Source: Cenococcum geophilum 1.58 (taxonomy: Eukaryota; Ascomycota; Dothideomycetes; Gloniales; Gloniaceae). From it: 64,000 bases of DNA. The position numbers and the translations under genes are program-made. Position 1 is the stretch's first letter. Each line of letters opens with the position of its first letter. Positions 46,050 through 56,790 of this stretch are shown one piece after another. The stretch covers positions 1,426,358-1,490,357 of the forward strand of contig KV748220.1 of assembly GCA_001692895.1 (NCBI GenBank). The letters are read 5' to 3'. The notes under the pieces were generated by a model. It was not told the DNA's origin, searched no databases, and saw only the letters and a program-made list of their open reading frames with translations.

Positions 46050-46445
46050 ATATATTTTAGGAAATCTTATTAGTTATCCTATTTACCAGTCAAACCTAAA
46101 CTAGTTAGCCTATTTACTAGTTAAACCCATTTACTAGTTAAACCCAATTAGCCTATTTACCAGTCTAAACCTATAGGCTAATTAGTTATTAACTGGTAAA
46201 TAGGTTTAACCAGTAAATAGGCAGACTAGTTATTAGGTTTAACTAGTGGGTTTAACTTATCCGCCTATTACCGGTTAAACCCATTTACTAATTAAACCCA
46301 CTAGTTAAACCTAACAACTAGTCTGCCCATTTACTAGTTAAACAATAACTATTCAGCCTATTTACCAGTCATAGTTATCCTATTTACTAGTCAACCCAAA
46401 TAACTAAGCCTAATTAACAACCCTATTTACCAGTCAACCCCATTT
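46050..46445. repeat. Two-orientation short-repeat cluster at the edge of the AT-rich block
   Basis: About a dozen copies of a CCTATTTACYAGTYAAACC-type motif, mostly forward, with inverted copies around 46,190-46,260 (ACTGGTAAATAGGTTTAAC). The copies create several local inverted repeats. Immediately to the right the base composition becomes GC-balanced. Confidence 0.75.
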
Positions 46446-49400
46446 ACAAACAAAAGCCTATTAGGACTTCACTGTTTACAGCATTATAATAGGAGTTCGA
46501 TTCAGAAGCTTTAAGAGCTTAGCAATAACATTAGCGCGATTTAAATAACCAAACTCCACTCAACCTAATTGCAGAATTGTAGATTAAAAATAACCTGCAC
46601 ATAGTATTTGCCAATCATCATTACATTGGTTCAAAATAGTAATAGGTAGATGCGAGAGGGCTAACGAGGTGCTTATACAATGTTGGTAACCGACAGACAA
46701 ACGAAACTAAATCCTCAGAATCAGGTGAACTAATAGAATAGTTAGTACGACAAAACAATGAGTAACATGAATTACCACGTCCCAATTTGCACATAAGCAC
46801 TTTCCCTTCCCGTTCAGGGAACTAAGCTGCTCCTGCTCCAGCCTGAGCTGTGGCTGAGTTGGGGTGAGCGGATCCTGAGTTGAGGCTGAGCAGCCTGAGC
46901 ACGGGCCTGAGTAGCATAAACGCACCCCCGCGCACGCTTGAGCGGGGCCTGTTTCGGGCCCCTCGAAGTCGGTTATTCTTGCCCAGTCGCATGCCCACTA
47001 GGCTTCACCCAAGCCTGCTGCCTCACGCTAACCACACATCAGAAGTTCCCCAGAAACTGTCCCGTCCGTCCTTGTGATCGCTCCACTCCACTTCACATCT
47101 CATCCACCCAGATGACGATAGAGCACAAAACCACATGGCCACTATATTTGCTCTCATCGTTGACCTAGTTTCTTCTACTTACGATCTGACAGCACTGATC
47201 ATTTCTTATCCCCCCAACCCCCGAGCCCCTGGACTCTTCACAACTGCGGAGTAGAAGAGCTTCGACGCCGGAGCGAACTAGATGACACTGTTGGTTAACG
47301 CTGGCGAATTCCTCGGTCCTTACGAGCGACTCAATGGCAGGCCCCTTGACAAAGGAGTACCGTAGGCCCACTCTATCGGTAACCCAAGCTGAGCGACAGC
47401 CTCCAGCAAGGCGAAGCAGAGTCTAGGCGCATAGTGCTTGGTGAAGGACGGCAGCACGCTTTGACGAATAACGGTTCTCTTTGGACTGAGCGAACGGCGC
47501 AGGATCCATACTAAGCGGAGAGCAGCGGTTACGATTAGAGCGTTGGCATTCGCGGATGGAGCTCGGCCATGGTGAGACATTGCTGCCTTCGTCGGCTGGC
47601 AGAGCGGCGCAGAATCCATGCGAACATGGCTTAGTCCTTGCGTTGGTATGACTGAGGGGAGCCAGCTCACGGCGGAGTGGAACGAATTATTCGAATGCGG
47701 CCGAACTTCCGGAGGGTTGGTGGTCAATTTATTGCTGTAACGTCACCAACACCCATCGCAATTAAGCGTGTACTGTAGTTTCCTTACTGAGGTTTCTAGA
47801 TACAATTGCCTACAGTTGCTATAGCGTTTCCCTTCTGTTCTGTTAAGTCTATCTACGAATATGGCATATGCTTTTAACACAACGAATACTCGGAACAATT
47901 AGACACAATTCTGCCCTAATACTCTAGTGAAGGGCCATTTATAAGGGTTGCTGTGATTAGAGAATAAGGAAGGCGCTGCTTTAACGGACTCCAATCTTAA
48001 TAAAGGAATGATGGCCTGACCACATACTAATTTGATCGAAAGCTATACCGCCCTGACTACGCAAACATAAGGGATTAACCAGCTGAGACTACTCTAGGAG
48101 TGCTTACGAGCCCACTTTAATTGGATGATGATAGCCCTATCCTTACATTTAATGAGGAGAAGGATTTCAAGGACACTGGATCCACTGCGGACTGGCCGCA
48201 CAAGAGTCATATGAGCTTAACCTTGAGGGCTTTGGGGCGTGCCCTCATGCGAACTAGGTCCTGGTCAGCCTTGCTTATACGCCTCCGGAAGGCGTCTAAG
48301 CTTCATGCCGGCACTTTTAGAAGAGGGACATAATCGCCGATTGGACGAAGGATCTTAGGTGGGTCTAGGGACTAATGGTGAAGCCGCAGTCAGGCGGGGT
48401 ACTGTACCATCAAATGCCGCAAGCCCTTAGCGAGGTAGATTATGCGACGCGAAGGCATTCTTTAGGGGAGCAGGCTAGCCGCAGTCTGATGAAGGACGGG
48501 TCCATGGCCGCAAGTCCTTCTATTATCCGGGGTTACGCTGACTAAGGCATACCGCAGGCTTTAGCTATGGAAGAGCTGGCCGGAAGAAATGGCTAGGCAT
48601 CCGCGAGATCACGGGGCTGAGCAGTTGAGTGTCCCGTCAAACCGCCGTGATCCTCGCTGTTTGCGTGGCGCGGATTTATGCGAGTATCGATGACTCTCCA
48701 GACAATACCTTACCCTTGTGGGTTGGACGATGCGGCGCAGCTTGATGTAGACACGCATGGGTGGAGAGCAATGGAGCTAGATTGGACTATGCTAGCTAGG
48801 CGGCGGCCACCGACTGTTACGAGGAGGATCTAAGACCGCAGGGATTGATGGAGCAGTCATTATCCGCCGGGGGAGTATATTTATGCGATCTGGCAGAGTG
48901 ACGAGCTTATAAGTGATGCGGGTCCATGCAAGTGCTGCCGAGTTCTATGGGTTGATCCTCTAGGCGGTAACCTAGGTAGCTAGAAATCAAAAAGTACTTT
49001 TCCTAGGTCTCTGTAAGCTGCGTTGCGTATAGGAAGACAAAGTTATTAAGTCAATTTTACAAAGCTCGACGGATATATTTTCATTCAAATCAGTATAAAG
49101 CCATGTCGTTGTAGGCTAGGAGAGGTGATCGGAATGGACAAGGCGAGTGCGCGAACGTGTTTGGACTAGTACCATGCACGTGTCTTGCTGTTCCCATGGC
49201 TTGGCGTTCCCGTTGGCTTTCTACAGACTCGCATCCTAATTTTCACCAGTCAACCCTCCACTCTAAACTCGGCGGCAACACATATAAGCGCTTCAATCCT
49301 ACAATTCCAATCGATATGGCTAGTAGTTCAGCACCTTTAGCCGCTTAAAAGGGACGGCGTATGCCAACCTAGGCGAAGAAAGGTACGTCGTCGTAACTCT

Positions 49401-49500
49401 TGTCATACCGTAACTGCTCTAACTCCAAAGCACAAATACATCAAGGTAGCATCAGCAAAGCCACCACACTATGACGAAGTTTGCGTATTACATCGGCAGT
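46446..49500. other. GC-balanced sequence without a supportable gene
   Basis: CA and TG reappear from here. Short ORFs exist on both strands (135 codons on - at 47,727-47,320, 70 codons on + at 48,121), but they overlap each other, have no recognisable motif, and show no consistent splice structure. A degraded gene at about 48,100-48,900 is possible but not demonstrable. Confidence 0.4.
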
Positions 49501-49501
49501 T

Positions 49502-50968
49502 AAGAACTCGCCGCAACAAAGACGCAGAAGCCTACGCCTCTAAGGTACGGATCCTATCCAGACAACGGCCGACTCCATTCAGCAGGCGAAGACGCCAAAG
49601 CGACCCCAAGGAGAAGACGAAGTTCTACCCTCCCGCGCTTCGCCCGAGCCCGTTTCAAAACAAGTACGAACATCCGCAACTTTAGTCGGCGAACCAGTTG
49701 GGCGGAAGACAATCAACGAGGCTCGGGTTGAGTACTGGAGGGAGAACGGAATCTGGCCGACAGAAGAACAAGAGAAAACAATGGACCGTTTTCGAGACCT
49801 TGTTCAGCCTGCGCTAGCAAGAAAGAAATCATCGGCTTCCCTCCGCCGCAAGCGTTCAGATGCTAGCATCAACACCGAAACAGTCCCAACACGAACGCCG
49901 AGCGACCAACAACCGCGGGAACAGAAGAGCGCTCCATATAGACATCCAAGTTACGAAGGTCAACTCAGTGAACGCAGTAGCTTCATGAGTAGGTACGAAG
50001 GAGGCATCAGCGCCGAAAGCAAAGAGCTCTGCCAAAAGCTTCTAAAGTCGCCACAGTCGCCGCCGAAAGATACATTATTTGGAGATGATCTGTTTGAAGA
50101 TATTTTGGAATCAATCAAAGGCAGAAACGAGACCAGAATGATCCGTGATATCGCGCGGCTCATTGTTCCTCCCGCTGAAATTTTGGCAATCCGCGGCGCC
50201 AAGCATCTGAAGATTCTCAGAGAGACCACCAACGCTGGCTGGAACAATGCCATCCCCTTTTACGGACCATGCCCACAACCAGACTACAGCCTTGGATTCA
50301 AGCAAGAAACTTTTACCCGGGAACGACTACAGAAGCTTTAGCCCTTCATTTGAAATAAATTAGACGATTGCTTCTATTTTGCGGCCACGTACAACATATA
50401 CTTTCCATTCCTTACCAGCGAAGTGAAATGCGGAGTATCCGCGCTTAACATCGCTGATTAACAGAATGCTTACAGTCAAACTGTTTTATTACGTGGTCTG
50501 TTTAAGCTCTTCTAAATTATAGGTCGAGAGAAAAAGCTTTATGCCAAAATTAACGGCTTTTTATTCTCTCACGGCGATATAGATATAAGAATTTACAACT
50601 ATTACACTGTTATTAATGGGAGAGATGTTAAGTTCTACCGGCATCCAATTGCCGAATTCAACATCTCGCCAACGGCAGAAGGAGATCAAAGGTAGAAGGC
50701 ATACACTTTTGTCCGGAACGTCTACGATTTATAGCTTCCTGAGTACTTTAATCAAATCGGTTCTGCCATCAATATGTTACCCGCTAACTTAAATTTCGAA
50801 GTCTCCAACCAGTCCGAACCTCAATTTTCAGATCAGGAACTGGCTTCATCACACTCAGGACTGTCCCAGCGATTTGAGGATCACAGCTTAGCCAATAAAG
50901 GAGTAATACCGGACAGCCAGCCAAGCGTCCAGCAAATCACCCCAGACACAACGATTCAGTCTAAGTAA
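49502..50968 (+). pseudogene. DUF7924-type gene, inactivated by in-frame nonsense codons
   Basis: One frame is continuous over about 490 codons. The N-terminal part (49,544-50,338) is open and includes VEYWRENGIWPTEEQEK, a basic ARKKSSASLRRKRSDAS segment and an ILRETTNAGWNNAIPF stretch. The conserved C-terminal domain (50,342-50,760) shows FAATYNIYFPFLTSEVKCGV and FYRHPIAEFNI, features of the fungal DUF7924 family (function unknown). Six stops interrupt it: TAG 50,339, TGA 50,351, TAA 50,459 and 50,513, TAG 50,693 and 50,732. Another TAA lies at 49,541. Two of the TAG codons stand where Trp is expected. No frameshift is seen, so loss was by point mutation, of the RIP type at least in part. 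The original start codon is not evident. Confidence 0.78.
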
Positions 50969-52235
50969 GCAACTCCAAGAGGAAAAAGAAAAAGTAACGA
51001 CTTGCATCACCATCGACACAGGGCTCGGCTATTGGTCATTTGGCCATTTACGTGCGATCCGCTTGTATATACCTAGTGGAGGATACAGATAGTTTATCCT
51101 ACAATCCAAGTTCTTGATTTATATTCTCTGTATCTGATGAAGAACACGCCCACAGAGCTCGATCCGTGTTTCATAATGTGTCCACCTGATGAACCTCTCC
51201 TTCAGGTATAGCGCCTCGGCTCGGGAAAACCTTACCTCCGCATAAGCCCTCACGTCCTCCGCTTGGCTTTTGCATCGTCCTCCGCCTGGCTTTTGCATCG
51301 TCCTCCCCTTCTTCCCTCTTTCACTCTCCCTTGTCTCCCCTGCCTGCTCCAAGCCTTTGTACAGCTGAAGCTGCGCCCAGTAATTCCCGCAATCAGGCCC
51401 CTCAGCGCCGATGCGAAGAGACAAGTGCACATGAGCCCAAAACAACACCCAAGCTCGATTTCACTTTCTGTCTGCGCGCTAATGAGACTTTTTTCCAGTC
51501 ATCGCCCTCTTTGGCCCTCTGAAGATTGAGTCTACTTCATCCGTTTGCTCGTCTACGTCGAGTTGACCACTCCAATCCGTACCTCCACCGACCTCGTGCA
51601 CATCAATTTCTCTTCTCCAAGGGTCGGAACGAGCTCCACCTTTCCACAGGGTTCTCCCCTCGCCGATCCTATGGCGGATACCGTCGTGACTCGCGGACGG
51701 CGATACCCGCTGCACGAACCCGTATGCCATTCGAGTGCGTCTCGCGGCATCAACCTTCTCATGCCGAAAGGTCACAGGGCCGGGCACAGATTGCCGGGTG
51801 TTCGGCAGATTCCTCGAGCCGATAAGGAATACCGATCTTGCCAAGCGCGCTGTCGCGCTACCATCCTAACCCCGCACATCTGTTCTCAACTTCTTATGCT
51901 CACTCCAATATTTCTGTCCTTATAAGCTCCGCATTTCCACATAATTGTTATCTTCCAAGCACTCTAGCCGCCACTTCCTACGCGCTCTTCCAAGATGGTG
52001 ATTCAATTAGAGATTATCCTGTCCGAATGGGTTAAATTCCTTTCGCATCTCTTTGAACTCGACCTATAAGGGTTTGGGTATCTCGAGCACCTCCAACGCC
52101 TTGAACCTATCCATCAGCAAAGGTACTGTCCGTGAACCCCTTGCATCTTTAGTCTAACCCTAGCAGAACTGGAAGTTCTCGTCGTGGACCCTATAGTGGC
52201 GTTGCAGAATCTCCAAGTTGCTCGATCACTTCCAT

Positions 52236-52415
52236 TCGTCGCAGTCCACTTCCCCGTACACAGACGCCCCAACACATAAGCGGCATCGTCACATAAAGGA
52301 GACATGGAAGGGAAGCAAGGTGGCGCATGAGGCATTGGCATCACCATCGGCAGAGTCCCGCTGAGAATAACGAGCGTTCTATCGGCCTTGGCCTCGTCGC
52401 AACGGCGAGGATGCT
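52236..52415. repeat. Imperfect direct repeat, copy 1
   Basis: Shares CATAAGCGGCATCGTCACA, AAAGGAGACATGGAAGG and GTCGCAACGGCGAGGAT-like blocks with 52,627-52,792. The copies have diverged, with small gaps. Confidence 0.5.
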
Positions 52416-52626
52416 GTATACTTGGGGAGAGCGGGTGCGTGCGATACGTGGTGAGATGGAAATCATCGCTGGTATCAATGGACAACCTTGTCGAAGAAGA
52501 GCAGCACCGGCTCTCGAGGAGGCGTTGAGCAACTGGTGCGGACTGAGCTAGCAGATTCCACGGGGTAAAGAGCATTCTTACATCCATCATTGGAGCGTGA
52601 AAACGATCCCTGTGCCTCCGCAGAGC

Positions 52627-52792
52627 TAACTCCCCTGTCCACCGATGCCCAACCCATAAGCAGGCTCGCCGCACAAAGGAGACATGGGAGGTGAGGGAAG
52701 CAAGGGAGGTGTAAGAAACGTTGGAGCATCTACCGGGAGAAACAAGCGGTCCATGTACCTCACGCTCGTCGCAACGGCGAAGATATGCTACG
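52627..52792. repeat. Imperfect direct repeat, copy 2
   Basis: Counterpart of 52,236-52,415 (CATAAGCAGGCTCGCCGCACA, AAAGGAGACATGGGAGG, GTCGCAACGGCGAAGAT). It may be an old local duplication or remnants of an interspersed repeat. Confidence 0.5.
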
Positions 52793-52963
52793 CATCAAGG
52801 ACCTTGCCAAACTGCTTCATCGGCGCAGCGAGGAACGGTTGTCGTAGAGCAACCTACTAAAACCTCCCCCAACCGCGGATGATGGTACAGTTTTGTATAG
52901 ATGTTCCTACCTCAACGCACTTTTATTATTTTACTTCCCATAAAGATTATGAGTTTCCAATAT

Positions 52964-54111
52964 CTAATTAATCTCGAAGCCTGCAAACCAAGGATGTTCC
53001 AACGCCTGACGTGCCGTGATCCGCTTCGTAGGGTCCAGATTCGTCATCCCTTGGATGAGATCTTTGAACGCCGCGTCGTCGACGTCTGACCAATTCGAAA
53101 ATGACTCGTATGGAATGTAGTCTTCGGTCCGCTCCTCCCAAAGCATCCGTAGGACCTGACAATTAACTTCCTCATCGCCAACATACTTCATGAGCCCATT
53201 CAATCCTTCCTGGTCCCCAAAATACGAAACTTGACGCTGCAAGCGAATGAGAGCAGGCAGTGCACCCTGCGCTTGATGTTTTTGAAAATCGTCATCAGGC
53301 CCGAATATAACACGCCCGAGCACAGCGAAGATGCACTAAGGACGTCAGCGAGAAGGACCTCTGTCTAAGTCAACACACTTACCACGACTCCAAAAGAGAA
53401 TATGTCAGCCGGTTTGTTGAGCTCGCCCTTGAAATGCGCCTCTGGACTGCGCCAATTGTCATTGCCAGCCAGCATCCCTTTAATGCACCTACCTTTAGGG
53501 AGGTAGGCCGCATTTTCAAGGTCAGTGATCTGCACCTGTTCGACTATAGTCTCTTGATTGACGTGGCGGCAGTTGACCATAATATTGTCGGGCTTGATAT
53601 CTAAGAATAATTAGCTCCGTATAATAACCTCGTGAAAGGCAAAAAGTAGCTTAATTTACCTAGATGGGCGATATCTCGGTCGTGCAATTCGACAATCCCT
53701 CGCAAACTAGCCTTGAGGATTTGTTTCTTGGCTTGCATCGGGATTTGCTTCCTGACAAGGCTCAGGAAGTCATCGGTCAGGTATCTGTATACAAATATGC
53801 TCTGGCCTGGTATGGTGTCCGACGGTAACCGTATGTAGGGATTTTCGCGAAGCCTAGGCCGTATGCTCTCATTGAAGCCTGAGAATATGTCTTTGGGAAT
53901 ATCCTTCAAGACAAATTTATCGTGCCCGGATCTAAAATGTCATCAGTTCACGTGTTGAATGATGTGAGTGAAAAGGATGCTCGGACGTTGCCAACCAGAC
54001 GCGACCCAGGTGCGGTCTCTCTTGAATCAATTCTTTAAAGAAATAGCGACGTCCAGTAGCACCAACCAATTCACTGGAGGTAGATGCCACCTTGACGCTC
54101 GTTCGGAGCAT
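52964..54111 (-). CDS. Protein kinase-like protein (328 aa, four exons)
   Basis: Exons on the - strand: 54,111-53,987, 53,931-53,660, 53,600-53,383 and 53,335-52,964. Introns of 55, 59 and 47 bp have GT/AG ends (GTCCGA, GTAAAT and GTAAGT donors), and joining them keeps frame exactly. The Met is chosen because an in-frame TGA lies about 30 nt upstream. The product is a compact kinase domain. The nucleotide loop is degenerate (ERPHLGRVWLAT). Then come the ATP-binding Lys in FVLKDIP, a catalytic loop HDRDIAHLDIKPDN (HLD in place of HRD, with Asp, Lys and Asn kept), DLE instead of DFG, SPE instead of APE, and DIFSFGVV. The C-lobe ends LDPTKRITARQALEHPWFAG. It is likely a cytosolic or nuclear Ser/Thr kinase of unknown substrate. 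The altered DFG leaves activity uncertain. No stops or frameshifts are visible. Confidence 0.85.
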
Positions 54112-54299
54112 GCTGTTGCTGCTGTTGATGACGGCTGGTCAGCTTTGCTGAAAGCCTTGAGATCTTAGCGGAGACGAAAGGTACGACGTACTGGACTTTG
54201 ATCCCTTAACCCGCCGAGTCGCGACCATCCGTTATCGATAAGGTTTTAGCCAATCAGATCAATAGGATCAAATTGCCGTGCTCTGGAATATGAGACTGG

Positions 54300-54866
54300 T
54301 GATATAAAACAATCTATATAGCTTATTCCTTAGAGTTGAGTCGCTCAATATAAGGTAGCCAACACTCGTCCTTTCTCCAGAACGGAATCCGACATATTTT
54401 ACACTCAAAATGCGTCCTTGGCGCTCGCAGAGGCCTCTTCCACCATCCGACGGGTGTAGCTCTGCATATTTATTCGTCTACTCTACTAGCTTATCCACAA
54501 TCTCATCCGTAAAGAATTGACCGAATATAGCAAATGGATCGCTTCGATCAAGGGTAGGAGGTGGATTTGGGTGCCATGGTTGTCGAAATCGTCAATATGC
54601 AAATGCTAGAAATCGGGCAGCTCCCATGGCTCCGGGGGTGGTTTTTCAGCTACCCAATTTAGTCGAACGTTATATCGAGTCGGCTGAACAAAGTCTATAT
54701 CATTAGAAGTATGATTGGGAGGCATGGTTAATGGTAATGTATTAATCAAACCTATGTAGGCTATACGCGTAGTTTTGATTCTGGTGTTCCGCACGGACCA
54801 TCTACCAGATGGACGCTGGCGGGTTAAGGGATATATGCGAACATCAGGAAAATCTTGGATCAGCAT
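54300..54866 (-). pseudogene. piggyBac-like transposase (DDE_Tnp_1_7) N-terminal fragment
   Basis: The - strand opens with an 86-codon frame (54,866-54,606) ending PPPEPWELPDF. After a frameshift it continues as NPPPTLDRSDPFAIFGQFFT, DEIVDKLVE-stop-TNKYAEL, a layout typical of the region just before the catalytic domain of fungal piggyBac-derived transposases (DPFxxFxxFFTxEIxxxLVxxTNxYA). One TAG stands at the expected Trp of EWTNKYA. The DDE domain is absent downstream, so this is a truncated, decayed copy. It lies head-to-tail upstream of the kinase gene on the same strand, with about 190 bp between. I see no flanking TTAA pair that would define element ends. Confidence 0.6.
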
Positions 54867-55944
54867 ATGGCGGCTTTGAGCGGGCGGCTTTGAGCGGGCT
54901 GTTATGAGGATTAAATATCAGTGCGTATGCGTTTTGTGTCGTGTAACATATCTGCTAAATTTGTAACACAGAATCACTGGTACCGAGGAAGCCCTCAATT
55001 TGTTACGTCGCGAGATGAAATCACGGGAAGAGGATTTGTGTCGATCGGTAGTCCGTGCACCGATTGCAAGAAAAGAATGAGGCCTCTATTTATTCAAACT
55101 ACGAAGAAAAGAAACTATTTATACATGAGGTAGGTGCAGGTAATAAAGGGAAGGGGGGTATGTAACTGAAACAGGGGGTAGTAGTACAACCGGAGGCGGA
55201 AGAAGAAGCGCGAAAATCACTGATGCACAGAATCCTACAGGAATACCTAATTTTCATACTCGAGGGAGATTGAGGCCCTGCACCTCTTCAAAGAGTTCCA
55301 GTGCGACTGTGCACCTTGGCTTCTAAATGTATCTTGGAATGTGGGACCCGTTTTTGTGAGATGGCCAGTGGCTATTGTCGACTTTGATACATATTGCAAG
55401 GATGATGACGAACTTTCCAGATGATTCTCCGACCTCATCTTCGTCGAGTGGGAGCTGGCTGGAGGACTCGACCGGGAGAAGCTCAAGTATTAGCTCATAT
55501 TCCTCTGGATTCCTTCCTGCTAGCAATTCTGGATTATGCCACCTGTTTCTCTTACGCCTCTTCCTTTGAGCCACAAGTCCGCGACAGCTATTTTACTAGC
55601 TTTGCAAACGAGCATTCTTGTATCGAGGCACTATTCGGAAGAAAGGTGTATTGACACTAGCGAGAATAATGATTGCGGCTAGAGATAGATGAGTTACGGT
55701 GTCATGTTATATGGAATGAGAAATGCGTTGTAGAGAAGTGGCTGTGATATAGTTGGCGTGCATGATGTGAGGCAGGGTTCTGCTCCAAGCTCCGATCTTC
55801 TCTCCGCCTATGACAGCATCGTGCATTTCTTCAACCAAACTCCACACTTCCCAACCTTAGCGTGGTCCAACGCTCCTCAATGCCTCTCATGCCCGGTCTC
55901 AGCTCGCCGTTTCTATTTAACTTCTTTGTTCATATAAATTCAAG
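54867..55944. other. Intergenic sequence, no supportable gene
   Basis: A basic 83-codon frame on the - strand (55,574-55,323, starting MAQRKRRKRNRWHNPE) overlaps other ORFs on both strands and has no known domain. I do not call it. The last ~100 bp before 55,945 are a plausible promoter with AT-rich TCTATTTAA and CATATAAATTC stretches. Confidence 0.4.
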
Positions 55945-56790
55945 ATGGTTCTAGAGCTCCTGGCCCTCGCCGCTATTCCTACTGCCACCGGTGTTTCCGA
56001 AGCAGCACACCAAAAGCGTATTGCAAACCGCGAAGCCAAGGCCGAAAACCGCAAATCGCGTTTTCATCTAGACGTTTATTGCGGAGCAAAATCTAGGAAA
56101 CGGGATGAAGTGCACGGCACCATGGTTGTATTGAGGGATGGTAAAGTAAACCGCCCCTTAGCTTCCGGGATTGCGAGCATTACACTACCTTGTCTTCAGA
56201 AGAATAAATCTGCTTGGATGTCTAATATCTTTTCTATTGAACAGCTTTATCTCTGGCCCAAAGATCCGGAAACCAACCTCCCTCTCGCCCTCGATGGTGG
56301 CACACCCGCACCACATCCCTTTACTGGTTTTTATATGCCTTTCCCGAACGCTGAGCTATCGAATTCCCTGATTCCCTCTTCGCTAGTCCTTGGCCTTGTT
56401 AGTACTGTCCCTCCTTCAAATTCCCAGTCTTCCAGACCTTCCTCCGATGAGAAGTCCAAGCTCAATTGGATATATGCAGACAAGTTTACTATGGAAGTGA
56501 AATATGGGCCACGAGCAGGAGCTTGCGAGCATACTATTGGACCATGGGACTGGACATCTGATGAAGGTGGATCGGGATTGATGCTGGAAGGAGATGAGAG
56601 TCTCGTGGCGGTTGAAGAAGAGAAAGGCGGATTAGGATGGGCAGTGTATTTTGACCGGTTTGACGATGGGCTAAAGTGGCTGGAGATGGGTAGGGAAAAG
56701 AGGGTGCTGAGGTGTAGCCTTGAGAGAAGGCTTTTGGACGGTGACGAGGAGGCTAACCGGATAACAGAGAAAGAACATCAGGGTGGCTGA
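55945..56790 (+). CDS. Conserved Ascomycota protein of unknown function (281 aa)
   Basis: Single open frame with a good start context (CAAGATGG). The N-terminus MVLELLALAAIPTATG followed by a basic Lys/Arg/Glu-rich stretch (residues about 23-40), then FHLDVYCGAKSRKRDEVHG and a VVLRDGKV block, matches a widespread uncharacterised fungal family. Central GFYMPFPNAE and GLVSTVPP segments are followed by LNWIYADKFTMEVKYG (about residue 175), the PWDWT motif (about 203) and a GWAVYFDRFDDGLK block near the C-terminus. The N-terminus is mildly hydrophobic but I see no clear transmembrane helix. The extra residues after about 75 and the Ser/Pro-rich stretch near 155-168 may be lineage-specific insertions. 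Function is unknown. Codon use is normal and there is no sign of RIP. Confidence 0.85.
   Translation: MVLELLALAAIPTATGVSEAAHQKRIANREAKAENRKSRFHLDVYCGAKSRKRDEVHGTMVVLRDGKVNRPLASGIASITLPCLQKNKSAWMSNIFSIEQLYLWPKDPETNLPLALDGGTPAPHPFTGFYMPFPNAELSNSLIPSSLVLGLVSTVPPSNSQSSRPSSDEKSKLNWIYADKFTMEVKYGPRAGACEHTIGPWDWTSDEGGSGLMLEGDESLVAVEEEKGGLGWAVYFDRFDDGLKWLEMGREKRVLRCSLERRLLDGDEEANRITEKEHQGG

Larger units (their letters stand above)
50969..52963. other. Sequence without a supportable gene
   Basis: Many overlapping ORFs occur on both strands, but none shows a known domain, signal peptide or splice pattern. The longest (52,674-52,114 on -, 186 codons) overlaps an imperfect repeat. A small 24-bp tandem duplication (GGCTTTTGCATCGTCCTCCGC) lies at about 51,263-51,305. 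Confidence 0.4.

Noticed and set aside
46050..46445. CRISPR-like array
   Set aside because: Repeats are degenerate, occur in both orientations with irregular spacing, and the genome is eukaryotic.
47320..47727. 135-codon ORF on the - strand
   Set aside because: No domain, low-information composition, overlaps other ORFs, no splice or promoter support.
51119..52729. Crowd of overlapping ORFs, including a 186-codon one on the - strand
   Set aside because: Mutually exclusive frames without recognisable families, with part of the region an imperfect direct repeat. A real gene cannot be picked by eye.
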